From the NCBI RefSeq assembly GCF_000585375.1, contig NZ_KK073874.1, positions 6,602,894 to 6,666,893 on the forward strand: a stretch of 64,000 nt of DNA. Reading direction: 5' to 3'. The notes under the pieces were generated by a model. It was not told the origin of the DNA, did not search any database, and was given only the letters and a program-made list of their open reading frames with translations. The position numbers and the translations under genes were made by a program. This stretch comes from Cryptosporangium arvum DSM 44712 (GTDB lineage Bacteria; Actinomycetota; Actinomycetes; Mycobacteriales; Cryptosporangiaceae). Position 1 is the first letter of the stretch. Each line of letters starts with the position of its first letter. This document shows, in pieces, positions 48,912 to 57,028 of the stretch.

Positions 48912-50762
48912 ATGAACGGACCCGCCGCACCGACCACCGGCTCGCTGCACCCGCTGGGCCTCGACGCCGTCACGCTGGACCCGGAGGGGCTGCTCGGCGC
49001 GTGGCAGGAACGCAATGCCGAACAGACGCTCCCCCACTGCGCCGAGCAGCTGGAGAGCGCGGGCAACCTCGCCAACCTGCGCCGCGTGGGCACGACCGAC
49101 GGGGCGTTCCAGGGCATGTGGTTCGCCGACTCCGACGTCTACAAGACGCTGGAGGGCGCGGCCTGGGAGCTGGGCCGCCGGCCGGACCCCCGGCTGCGGG
49201 CGTTCCTCGACGAGACGGTCGCGCTGCTCGAGAACGCCCAGGACGACGATGGGTACCTCAACTCGTACTTCCAGACCGACCACCGCGACGAGCAGTGGGC
49301 CGAGCTGGTGTGGAGCCACGAGCTGTACTGCGCCGGGCACCTGATCCAGGCCGCGGTGGCGGCCGCGCGGGCCGGGGTCGGTGAGCGGTTGCTGCCGCTG
49401 GCCCGGCGGTTCGCCGACCTGCTGGTGACCCGGTTCAGCGCGGTCGAGGGCGTCTGCGGGCACCCCGAGATCGAGACCGCGCTCGTCGAGCTCTACCGGG
49501 TCACCGGCCACCGGCCCTATCTGGACCTGGCGGCCCGCTTCGTCGATCTGCGTGGCCGCGGCCTGCTCGGCGACGAACCCAAGTTCGGCGCCCGGTACTA
49601 CCAGGACCACGAGCCGGTACGCGATGCCGACGAGGTCACCGGCCACGCCGTCCGGCAGCTGTACCTGCTGGCCGGCGTCGTCGACGTCGCCGTCGAGACC
49701 GGGGACGCCTCCCTGCTGAAGGCCGCGACCCGGCTGTGGGAGTCGGCGTTCGAGACGAAGACGTACCTGACCGGCGCGCACGGATCCCGGCACCGGGACG
49801 AGGCGTTCGGCGACCCGTACGAACTGCCGCCCGACCGCGCCTACGCCGAGACGTGCGCGGCGATCGCCAGCTTCTCCTGGAACTGGCGGATGCTGCTGGC
49901 CACCGGCGGTCACCGGTACGCCGACGAACTCGAGCGCGTGCTCTACAACGGCGTCGCGGGCTCGACCGCGCTCGACGGACGCCACTTCTTCTACTCCAAC
50001 CCGCTGCAGCTGCGCACCGGCCACGACGGCTCCCACGAGGACGCGCCGTCGCAGCGGCTGAGCTGGTACTCCTGCGCGTGCTGCCCGCCGAACCTGGCCC
50101 GGCTGGTCGCGTCGCTCCAGTGCCACGTGGCCACCACCACCGACGCGGGTGTGCAACTGCACCTGTACGCCCAGGGCCACCTCGGAACGACGCACGGAGA
50201 ACTCGTCGTGAGCACCGACTACCCCTGGGACGGCCGGGTGACGATCACCGTCAGCCCGTCGCAGCCCGGTGCGACCTGGACGCTCGCGCTGCGGATCCCG
50301 GGCTGGTGCTCGTCGGCGACGCTCGACGGCGAACCGGTCCCCGGGGGGTACGCCGAGGTCACCCGCGCCTGGCAGCCCGGCGACACCGTCCGGCTGGACC
50401 TGCCGATGCCGCCGCGTTTCGTCGCCGCCCATCCCCGCGTCGACGCGGTCCGCGGGTGCGCCGCGCTGCTGCGCGGTCCGCTCGTCTACTGCCTCGAACA
50501 GGCCGACCTGCCCACCGACGTCCTGATCGACGACGTCCGGGTGGACGCCGCGGCGCCGGTGGAGGTGGTGGCCGGGGCGGCGGACCAGATCGCGCCGGTC
50601 GTCCTCCGGGTGGGCGGGCACCACCGCCCGTCGGACGCGACACCGCTCTACGGCGCGGCGCCCGCGGCGGCGGAGGTGGACGTCGAGCTCACCGCGGTGC
50701 CGTACCACCTCTGGGCGAACCGGTCGCCGGGGCCGATGCGGGTGTGGATCCCGGTCACCTGA
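48912..50762 (+). CDS. GH127 beta-L-arabinofuranosidase
   Basis: A 616-residue glycosidase without a signal peptide, so cytoplasmic. The zinc-thiolate active site of family GH127 (HypBA1-type) is visible: E313 and C315 in YAETCAAI, and C390-C391 in CACCPPN, with C390 corresponding to the nucleophile Cys417 of HypBA1. VWSHELYCAGHLIQAAVA belongs to the (alpha/alpha)6 barrel. It should cleave beta-L-arabinofuranosyl groups from oligosaccharides imported by the upstream transporter. AGGGATCGCCA precedes the ATG. The stop overlaps the convergent lipoprotein gene by eight bases. Confidence 0.92.
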   Translation: MNGPAAPTTGSLHPLGLDAVTLDPEGLLGAWQERNAEQTLPHCAEQLESAGNLANLRRVGTTDGAFQGMWFADSDVYKTLEGAAWELGRRPDPRLRAFLDETVALLENAQDDDGYLNSYFQTDHRDEQWAELVWSHELYCAGHLIQAAVAAARAGVGERLLPLARRFADLLVTRFSAVEGVCGHPEIETALVELYRVTGHRPYLDLAARFVDLRGRGLLGDEPKFGARYYQDHEPVRDADEVTGHAVRQLYLLAGVVDVAVETGDASLLKAATRLWESAFETKTYLTGAHGSRHRDEAFGDPYELPPDRAYAETCAAIASFSWNWRMLLATGGHRYADELERVLYNGVAGSTALDGRHFFYSNPLQLRTGHDGSHEDAPSQRLSWYSCACCPPNLARLVASLQCHVATTTDAGVQLHLYAQGHLGTTHGELVVSTDYPWDGRVTITVSPSQPGATWTLALRIPGWCSSATLDGEPVPGGYAEVTRAWQPGDTVRLDLPMPPRFVAAHPRVDAVRGCAALLRGPLVYCLEQADLPTDVLIDDVRVDAAAPVEVVAGAADQIAPVVLRVGGHHRPSDATPLYGAAPAAAEVDVELTAVPYHLWANRSPGPMRVWIPVT

Positions 50763-52209
50763 GCTCGGCCGTGGGGCGGCCGGCGGTCTTGGTCATCAGC
50801 GCGTCGATCTCGGCGCCGAGCGTCGCGAGCTTCTGGGTGTAGCGGCAGGCACCGCCGTACGCGCCGACGAAGTCCACCCACGTGCAGCCGAGGTTGGAGA
50901 ACACCGACACGACGTACCGCCGGGGCGCACGACCCGGCAGCGCGGTGACGATCCCGGCGTCCGCGCCGGCGCTCGGCACCAGGCCGGTCTTGTGGGCGAA
51001 CTCCACCTCGGCGTCGGCGGCGCACCGCCGGACGTCCCCGCCGTACCTGCGGTCCTCGACCTCGACCTCGCCGGTCTCCGGATCGACCCAGCGGCTCGGC
51101 ACGGACTGCGGGATGCCCCGCGCCGGGTAGTCCCGCCCGCACCAGTTCGCGGTGGAGAGCGCCTGGTTGAGGCCCTGCTCGGTGAGGTCGCGGTGGATGA
51201 CCGCGCGGGACTCGCGGCTGAGCGTGCCGATCGTCACCGGCGCGCCTTTCGGGGTGGTCCACAGCGTCCCGGGCGCCTCGGTGAACAGCAGGAGCAGCCG
51301 GGCGGTGTCCAGCGCGGTCATCGTCAGACCGTCGAACGACCAGCCGCCGCCGTCGGCCGCGTCGGTGTCGACGACCCGGAGGGTCGTCAGCCCGAGCGAG
51401 CGCAGCGTCGCGTTCAGCGGATCGACGCCGTCGCGCTGGTGCATCATCATCAGCAGCGCACAAGTGGCGCTGTTGCTCGAGTACGTGAGCATCGCGTCGA
51501 GCCATTCGGACACCCGGTGCGTGCCGGGCTTGGCCCCCTCGGGGCAGCTGGCCTTACGCGGCTTGTAGTCGTACACCTCGTCGAACTCGACGCCGCCCCG
51601 GTCATGCAGCCGGCCGACGCCGAACGCGACCATCAGCTTGAACACCGATGCCGGGTACGGCGCCATGAACTCCAGCGGCGCGCCGCCGCGCCCGGACAGG
51701 ATCGGCTCGGCCGACCCCTTCGCGGCCCAGATGTCGTTGCTCCAGTGCGTCCAGCGCACGCCCGGCGCGGCCAGGTCGCGGGTGACCGGCACGGCGACGC
51801 CGTTCGGGTAGTCCTGGGAGAGCAGCGTGTTCGCGGCCGCGACCGGGCGGCCGGCGTCGTCGAGCTCGATGACGGCCACGTCGACGTTGGGCACCGCGGG
51901 CGGGCGCTGCCCGGTCTTCGTGTGCACGACACCGTCGAAATCCTGCGCGTCGACGATGTCGCGGAGCCGCCGTCCGAGCCACTTCGAGCGGGCGGCGTCG
52001 GGCCCGGCCGTGCCGGTGCCGGGGCTCGGCGGCCCGCTGGGCCGGGGGTTCGCCGCGCCGGGGCTCGCCGGCGCGAGCGGGGCGGCGGCGCTGCGCGCGG
52101 TGTCGTCGGGCGCGTCGCCGGACTCGCAGGCGGTGATCAGCCCGCTTCCCAGTACGGCACCGGCCAGCACCGAGGCGAGTACTGGGACCAGCCGTCGCGT
52201 CCGGCGCAT
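50755..52209 (-). CDS. Penicillin-recognising serine hydrolase lipoprotein (class A beta-lactamase-like)
   Basis: A 484-residue lipoprotein with lipobox LITAC (C28) and a Pro/Ser/Ala-rich tether. The catalytic domain has SxxK in PASVFKLMVAFG (about residue 188), SSNSATCALL in the SDN position (S-N-S), and HKTGLVPS as the KTG box (about 406). It may be a beta-lactamase or a cell-wall peptidase/transpeptidase-like hydrolase; the long insertions differ from standard class A beta-lactamases, which have about 260 mature residues. No clear ribosome site before the ATG at 52207-52209. Confidence 0.8.
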   Translation of the reverse strand: MRRTRRLVPVLASVLAGAVLGSGLITACESGDAPDDTARSAAAPLAPASPGAANPRPSGPPSPGTGTAGPDAARSKWLGRRLRDIVDAQDFDGVVHTKTGQRPPAVPNVDVAVIELDDAGRPVAAANTLLSQDYPNGVAVPVTRDLAAPGVRWTHWSNDIWAAKGSAEPILSGRGGAPLEFMAPYPASVFKLMVAFGVGRLHDRGGVEFDEVYDYKPRKASCPEGAKPGTHRVSEWLDAMLTYSSNSATCALLMMMHQRDGVDPLNATLRSLGLTTLRVVDTDAADGGGWSFDGLTMTALDTARLLLLFTEAPGTLWTTPKGAPVTIGTLSRESRAVIHRDLTEQGLNQALSTANWCGRDYPARGIPQSVPSRWVDPETGEVEVEDRRYGGDVRRCAADAEVEFAHKTGLVPSAGADAGIVTALPGRAPRRYVVSVFSNLGCTWVDFVGAYGGACRYTQKLATLGAEIDALMTKTAGRPTAELR

Positions 52210-52284
52210 GGAGCGTATTGAACCAACGGGAACGCGAGTTCGCGGCGGAACACACCGACACTTAACGCAGATGCGACAAAAGCC

Positions 52285-52321
52285 GAGCGGCCGGGGGTGA
52301 TGGATTCACCCCCGGCCGCTC
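52285..52321 (-). terminator. Strong intrinsic terminator
   Basis: A perfect 16-bp stem, GAGCGGCCGGGGGTGA (52285-52300) with TCACCCCCGGCCGCTC (52306-52321), and a five-base loop. On the minus strand it is followed by GGCTTTTG, giving a U-run. It ends the unit of two small coiled-coil genes and insulates the lipoprotein gene that starts at 52209. Confidence 0.85.
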
Positions 52322-52376
52322 CCGGCTGGTGCGGCGCTCTGCCCAGCGCTACCGGCCCGGGATGGGAACTGCGGTC

Positions 52377-52631
52377 TCAGGCGTAGACGTTCAACGTCGT
52401 ACCGGTCGTGGCCTGGACGAGCGCGGCGTGCTGGCGGGCGGCCTCGGCCTCCCGCGCTTCCTGTGCCGCGACCCGCTGCTGTGCGCCCGCCTCCGCGATG
52501 GCGCGCACCGCGTCACTTTTCTGCTTCTGCGCGATGGCGGCCTGGTCGCCCTGGCCCTCCATCGCACTGCGGACTAAGGCGTAGGCGGCGGGACGGGGGT
52601 CGGAGACGCTGCCGATGGCAAAGCTGGACAT
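52377..52631 (-). CDS. Small coiled-coil protein ending in a VY motif (A)
   Basis: An 84-residue Ala/Gln/Glu-rich helical protein. It starts MSSFAIGSVS, has a long amphipathic helix (about residues 28-72) and ends TLNVYA. GAGGAG lies seven bases before the ATG. The neighbouring upstream gene encodes a protein with the same plan: short MSxxx-IG/VG-VS start, charged helix, end in (N/D)VYx. No signal peptide, no membrane segment. Function unknown; the shared termini suggest binding to a common partner. Confidence 0.7.
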   Translation of the reverse strand: MSSFAIGSVSDPRPAAYALVRSAMEGQGDQAAIAQKQKSDAVRAIAEAGAQQRVAAQEAREAEAARQHAALVQATTGTTLNVYA

Positions 52632-52700
52632 TCGAGGCTCCTCGGAACAGGGTCGGGTGGTGGTCGGCGCCGGCGGGAGCGGACTCCCGCCGGCACCGCG

Positions 52701-52970
52701 TCAGGTGTAGACGTCGAACTGGACGCGGGACTTGGCCTGATTGAGTTCGGCCTGGTCCTTCGCCACGGCTGCTCTCGCCGCTTTCAGTTCGGACGTCGCC
52801 TGCTGCGCAGCCATAGCCTTCTTCTCGGCATCGGCCTTGCGCTCCTCGACCTGCTGCTGGTCAGCCTTGACGGCTCGGTTCGCCTCGTCAACGCGTGCGC
52901 TGTTGCCCGTCGACCGGGCCGGGGCGAACAGACTCGATAACGAAACCGCGCCTACGGTGCCTACGGACAT
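52701..52970 (-). CDS. Small coiled-coil protein ending in a VY motif (B)
   Basis: An 89-residue protein starting MSVGTVGAVS and ending VQFDVYT, with a strongly charged helix between (ADQQQVEERKADAEKKAMAA). GAGGAGG lies six bases before the ATG, a strong site that implies good expression. It is the first gene of a two-gene unit, 69 bp before its partner and closed by a strong terminator. Family not recognised. Confidence 0.7.
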   Translation of the reverse strand: MSVGTVGAVSLSSLFAPARSTGNSARVDEANRAVKADQQQVEERKADAEKKAMAAQQATSELKAARAAVAKDQAELNQAKSRVQFDVYT

Positions 52971-53097
52971 CAGAACCTCCTCGGGGCAAACCGGCCTTCG
53001 GCATCCGTGCCAGCGATCCGGTCGTTGCAACAGAGGTGTCGGCACCCCGAAGAGGTGGATGAGAAGTCGTTCCGGGAATTTTTCGTCGACCAGGTCA

Positions 53098-53114
53098 CGT
53101 CGGCCCGGCCGACG
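53098..53114 (-). terminator. Short hairpin after the aldo/keto reductase gene
   Basis: CGTCGGCC (53098-53105) and GGCCGACG (53107-53114) pair perfectly around one base, 30 bp after the reductase stop on the minus strand. No U-tract directly after it. Possibly a terminator separating the reductase from the small-protein unit. Confidence 0.4.
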
Positions 53115-53144
53115 AGGCGGGCTCCACCGATCGGCGGAGGCCTT

Positions 53145-54113
53145 CTACCCGGCAGTAACTTCGACGTCGTGCGGCGCTCCGATCGCCCGGAGCCGAGCCG
53201 CGGTGTCCTCGTCGAGGCTCTCCGCGAGCTCGAGCGCGGCGACGTCGGCCTGGATCTGGTCGGGCCGGGTCGCGCCGAACAGCACCGCGGCCACCGCCGG
53301 GTTGAGCAGCGGGAACGCCAGCGCCAACGCGGCTGGTGCGACCTCGAGCTCAGCGGCCAGCGCCGCGACCTCACGCCCGGCGGCCACCGCGTCGGCCCAG
53401 CGGGGATCCCCGGCCGCCTCCGGATGGCGCCCGGCCGGCGCCCCGGCCTCACCGTACTTACCGGTGAGCACGCCGCCGGCCAGCGCGTAGGAGGCGACGA
53501 CGGCGGTGTTCGCGGCGTTGAGCGCCCGGATGAGCTGGTCGTCCTCGACGACGTCCCGCTGCACGAGGCTGTACGGCAGCTGGGCGGCGGCCGGGGCGGG
53601 GCTCCGGGCCATGTCGGCGATCTGCGCCGCCTCCAGCACCTGGTCGGCGGTCCAGTTCAGGACGCCCCAGGCGCGGGCCTTGCCGACCTCGATCAGCCCG
53701 CCGATCTGCTCCATCGCCGCGTCGAGCGGCAGCCCGGCCGGGAGCGACTCGGCGTAGATCACGTCCACGTGATCGAGCCCCATCCGCCGCAGCGAGGCGT
53801 CGAGTTCGGCTGCGGCGTCCTGCTCGGGCCAGAACTCCCACCAGAGTTTGTTCGCGATGACCACGTCGTCCCGGTCCCACCCGGACGCGCGGAACACCTC
53901 ACCGAACACGATCTCGGAATACCCGGTCGGGAGCGGCGCGGACCCGGTCTCGTCGTCGTACCGGGCGTCGTCCAGGAACGTGATCCCCGCTTCGCGGGCG
54001 GCCTGGAGCACCGCGACTCCCGCGTCGCGCGGGATTCGCTCGAACGTTCGCCACGAACCGAGCGCGAGCCGGCTCACGGTCAGCCCGGAGGCCCCCAGCG
54101 ATCTGGTCGGCAT
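53145..54113 (-). CDS. Aldo/keto reductase
   Basis: A 322-residue TIM-barrel NADPH oxidoreductase. LGASGLTVSRLALGSW starts the barrel; the catalytic Asp-Tyr region is FLDDARYDDE and Lys is in VIANKLWWEF. The usual active-site His region reads VDVIYAES, so the His appears replaced, which may alter activity. The NADP end is LFGATRPDQIQADV. I prefer the second ATG (54111-54113) because AGGA lies five bases before it; the first ATG at 54119 is too close. Confidence 0.82.
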   Translation of the reverse strand: MPTRSLGASGLTVSRLALGSWRTFERIPRDAGVAVLQAAREAGITFLDDARYDDETGSAPLPTGYSEIVFGEVFRASGWDRDDVVIANKLWWEFWPEQDAAAELDASLRRMGLDHVDVIYAESLPAGLPLDAAMEQIGGLIEVGKARAWGVLNWTADQVLEAAQIADMARSPAPAAAQLPYSLVQRDVVEDDQLIRALNAANTAVVASYALAGGVLTGKYGEAGAPAGRHPEAAGDPRWADAVAAGREVAALAAELEVAPAALALAFPLLNPAVAAVLFGATRPDQIQADVAALELAESLDEDTAARLRAIGAPHDVEVTAG

Positions 54114-54180
54114 GTTCATCCTGCTCAGATTACCCTCGGTAAATTCTCAACCTCGGCGCACGGGGGTACGAAACGGGCTA

Positions 54181-54321
54181 TCAGGGCGTACCGGTCGATG
54201 CCGGGGCTTCGGCCGGCGCCGGTCCGAGGTCTTCGGCCAACCGGCCTTCCATGCGGGGCAGTGCGGTGAGCATGGCGCCGACCACGGCGGCGAGGGCCAC
54301 CAATAACAGGACGATGAACAT
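54181..54321 (-). CDS. 46-residue single-pass membrane protein
   Basis: A short gene with a strong GGGAGG site five bases before its ATG. The product is one hydrophobic helix (MFIVLLLVALAAVVGAMLTA) followed by a short acidic/proline tail ending ASTGTP. It lies between the aldo/keto reductase and the LLM genes, on the same strand as both. Likely a genuine small membrane protein; no family recognised. Confidence 0.6.
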   Translation of the reverse strand: MFIVLLLVALAAVVGAMLTALPRMEGRLAEDLGPAPAEAPASTGTP

Positions 54322-54480
54322 TCCGCCTCCCGGCAACGGCTGCGGCCCGGCGCCGCGTTCGGGACCTGGTTACCCCGTCCCCGGGAATCAATACCTATCC
54401 CTGGCGTGTCCACCCATCTCCGGCGCGTCGGCCGGAACCGTCCAATCCGGACATCCCACCGGTCGCTCCGGTCGCTCCGG

Positions 54481-55320
54481 TCACCCGGCCGCGACGAGCG
54501 CCCTGGCCCGTTCGAGTGCGCGCACCCGGGGAACGATCTCCTGGGCGAACACCGGCAACTCCACTTCCGGATCGGCCGGTTCGAGCACGATCAGCCCGGC
54601 CCCCGACCGCCCGTAGTCCGCCAGACGCTCCGCGACCTCGTCGAGATCCACCGCTCCTCGACCGGCGGCGCCGAGGTCGAGCGGGACCGTGACGCCGAAG
54701 CCGACCTCGCGGCCGACGGCGGCCGCCGCGCCTTCCAACGCGGCGACCTGGGCCGGGACCTCGGTCCGGGCCGATCCGGGGTGGAGGAACCAGTCGCCGA
54801 TGCGGGCGGCGAGCGGCTGGGCGGCACGCCAGCCGCCGGAGACCACAATCTCCGGCGCGACGCCGGGCCGCACGCTCGGCCGCAGCCCACGCGCGCGGAA
54901 GTGCCGACCGTCCACGTCGACCGACTCCCCGCGCCACAACCCGCGGACGATCCGCGCGAACTCCTCCGCGCGGCGGTCGTCGGGGTGCGGCCCGCTGCGC
55001 AGGTCGATCGCGAACCGCCCGCCGGAGACCCGCGCCGCGACCGCGCCGAAGCGGGCGAGCAGCGCCGGGTGCCAGGCCGCCACCGAGATCGGCGCGACGA
55101 CCGTGAGCCGCCGCGCGGCCCCGAGCAGGGCCAGCGTGGTCTCGCTGGACAACCCGGCGTCACCACCGCTGAACACGTAGTCGAGGCCGAGGATGTCGGC
55201 GAGAGCGGTGAGCCGGCGGGCCTGGGCCACGGCGGCGTCACGATCGACCGAGGGCGAGAGCTGCGGCCGACCGGTGCGACCGACGGACAAGCGGACACCG
55301 AAACTCAGGGAAACTGCCAT
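54481..55320 (-). CDS. LLM-class flavin-dependent monooxygenase
   Basis: A 279-residue luciferase-like enzyme. ILGLDYVFSGGDAG, LTVVAPISVAAWHPALLARF, VSGGRFAIDLRSGPHPDD and VDGRHFRARGLRPSVRPGVA resemble the flavin-dependent SsuD/alkanesulfonate-type branch, but it is shorter than SsuD (about 380). It is divergent from a FAD/GNAT fusion gene and an amino-acid ABC importer, sharing a 52-bp promoter region with a dyad. In that context it may oxygenate an imported sulfur or nitrogen compound. GAGG close to the ATG. Confidence 0.8.
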   Translation of the reverse strand: MAVSLSFGVRLSVGRTGRPQLSPSVDRDAAVAQARRLTALADILGLDYVFSGGDAGLSSETTLALLGAARRLTVVAPISVAAWHPALLARFGAVAARVSGGRFAIDLRSGPHPDDRRAEEFARIVRGLWRGESVDVDGRHFRARGLRPSVRPGVAPEIVVSGGWRAAQPLAARIGDWFLHPGSARTEVPAQVAALEGAAAAVGREVGFGVTVPLDLGAAGRGAVDLDEVAERLADYGRSGAGLIVLEPADPEVELPVFAQEIVPRVRALERARALVAAG

Positions 55321-55341
55321 GTCCTCACGGTAGCAACAATT

Positions 55342-55364
55342 CCTATCGATTCAATAGGGATAGG
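55342..55364. promoter_or_regulatory. Candidate operator 1 of the LLM/FAD-GNAT module
   Basis: A 23-bp element between the divergent genes, with CCTAT at 55342-55346 and ATAGG at both 55354-55358 and 55360-55364. Read on the minus strand it aligns with the element at 56963-56985 in 16 of 22 positions. TAGGGT (55361-55366) may also be the -10 of the rightward gene, whose ATG follows six bases later (leaderless). Confidence 0.5.
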
Positions 55365-55372
55365 GTGACGGC

Positions 55373-57028
55373 ATGTCCTTGACGCGAGTCGTCCTCGTCG
55401 GCGCCGGACCCCGGGGAACCGGTCTGCTCGAGCGCCTCACCGCTCTCGCCCCCGCCCGGTTACCCGGACGCGATCTGCAACTGGACGTCGTCGACCCGTT
55501 CCCGTTCGGCAGCGGGCGACTCTGGCGCGCCGACCAGCCCGAGGTGTGGAGCCTCGACGACACGTTCCCGCTCGTGGACGGTCCGGCCGTCCGGGCGTGG
55601 GCCGCCGCCAATCCCCGGGTACGGACCCCGCAGCCCGGGGAGCCACTGGCCCGCGCGCTCGTCGGCGACTACCTGACCTGGGCGTTCTGGCGCACGGTCC
55701 GGCTCGCTCCCCCGCGCGTGGCGGTGCGGACCTACCGGGCGTCCGCGGTGGACCTGGACGAGCGGGGGGTCGTGCTCGACACCGGCAGCGTGCTGCCCGC
55801 CGACGTCGTCCTGCTCACGCAGGGCCGGCCGGGCTCGCTCCCGACCCCCGACCAGCGCGCCCGGGCGCGCTTCGCCGACCGCTTCGGACTGCGGTACGAG
55901 CGGCCGCGCGCCGGCGACCCGGCCGCGCTCGACCAGGTGCCCGCCGGCACCGACGTCGCCGTACGGGACGCCGGGACGCTCACCGGCGACCTGGTCGCGC
56001 TGCTGACGCTCGGGCGCGGCGGCCGTTACGCCGACGGCGAGTACCACCCGACCGGCCTCGAACCACGCCTCCGGCTACTGCCGCCCGAGCATCCACCATG
56101 GACCGACGAGCCCCGCCCCGGCGACGCGTGGCCCCACCGCCGCGCCGCCCTGACCCGCGCCGGCGTGCTCACCTCCGGCCACACCGTGCGGCTCGACGTC
56201 GGCCGGAGGGCCTTCGTTCTCGACGACGGCACCGCCGTCCGCACGCTGGTCGAACCGGACATCGGAACCGGCGAGCCCCGCCGGAGCGACGACGCGCTGC
56301 TGCGCGCGCTGGCCGCCCGGGGCGAACTGGCCGGTTGGAGCGGCACCGGCGCGCTGCTCGACCGCACCGGCCGGGCCCATCCGCGGCGGTTCGCGTTCGG
56401 TCCGCTGCCGGGCCCGGCCGGGCCCCGGGGCGAGAACGACGCGGCCGCGCGACGGGTGCTCGATCTGCTCGCCGCGGTGCCGCCCCGCCGCACCGCGCGG
56501 GCCACCACCGCGATCGAAGTGCGGAGGGTACCGCTCACCGACCCCGACGTCGTCCCGATGTTCGCCGAGCTCACCGAGGAGTACGCGGCCCGGTACGGCC
56601 ATCGCCACGATCTCTACGCGCTGCCGGACGGCGAGTTCGACCCTCCCCACGGGACGCTGCTCGTCCTGCGCGAGCACGGCAAACCGATCGCCGGCGGCGC
56701 GTTCCGGCGCTACGACGAGGACACCGCCGAGCTCAAGCGCATCTGGACCCACACCGATCACCGGCGCCGCGGGCTGGCCCGGCGTGTCGTCGCGGAACTG
56801 GAGCGGGTGGCCGGGGAACTCGGCTACCGGCACGTCTACCTCACGACCGGCCCCCGGCAGCCCGAGGCGCGGGCGCTCTACCTGGCCGCGGGCTACACGC
56901 CGGGCTTCGACACGGCCGCAGATCCCGAGTCGGTGGGCCCGCTGGCGTTCCGCAAGAACCTCGCTATCCCCATCTATCCGGTAGGTATTGACGAGATTGG
57001 AGAAACTCCCGTACGGTCCCGCCCATGA
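55373..57028 (+). CDS. FAD/NAD(P)-binding protein fused to GNAT acetyltransferase
   Basis: A 551-residue two-domain protein. Residues 1 to about 370 are an FAD-NAD(P)-binding domain of the NAD_binding_9 type: VVLVGAGPRGTGLLERLTAL at the N-terminus, DVVDPFPFGSGRLWRADQPE, and VLLTQGRPGS. Residues about 380-535 are a GNAT N-acetyltransferase with acetyl-CoA loop HRRRGLARRVVAELE (R/Q-x-x-G-x-A near 464) and YLAAGYTPG. It could acetylate an amino group of the same substrate that the flavin part oxidises. The stop overlaps the start of the ABC permease (ATGA). The start may be leaderless. Confidence 0.82.
   Translation: MSLTRVVLVGAGPRGTGLLERLTALAPARLPGRDLQLDVVDPFPFGSGRLWRADQPEVWSLDDTFPLVDGPAVRAWAAANPRVRTPQPGEPLARALVGDYLTWAFWRTVRLAPPRVAVRTYRASAVDLDERGVVLDTGSVLPADVVLLTQGRPGSLPTPDQRARARFADRFGLRYERPRAGDPAALDQVPAGTDVAVRDAGTLTGDLVALLTLGRGGRYADGEYHPTGLEPRLRLLPPEHPPWTDEPRPGDAWPHRRAALTRAGVLTSGHTVRLDVGRRAFVLDDGTAVRTLVEPDIGTGEPRRSDDALLRALAARGELAGWSGTGALLDRTGRAHPRRFAFGPLPGPAGPRGENDAAARRVLDLLAAVPPRRTARATTAIEVRRVPLTDPDVVPMFAELTEEYAARYGHRHDLYALPDGEFDPPHGTLLVLREHGKPIAGGAFRRYDEDTAELKRIWTHTDHRRRGLARRVVAELERVAGELGYRHVYLTTGPRQPEARALYLAAGYTPGFDTAADPESVGPLAFRKNLAIPIYPVGIDEIGETPVRSRP
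56963..57017 (+). promoter_or_regulatory. Candidate operator 2 and promoter of the amino-acid ABC importer
   Basis: An operator-like element at 56963-56985 (GCTATCCC...GTAGG) resembles the one at 55342-55364. Directly after it come -35 TTGACG (56988-56993) and -10 TACGGT (57012-57017), 18 bp apart. The predicted start falls at or next to the permease ATG (57025), so the transcript would be leaderless. The whole site lies inside the 3' end of the upstream coding region. Confidence 0.5.
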
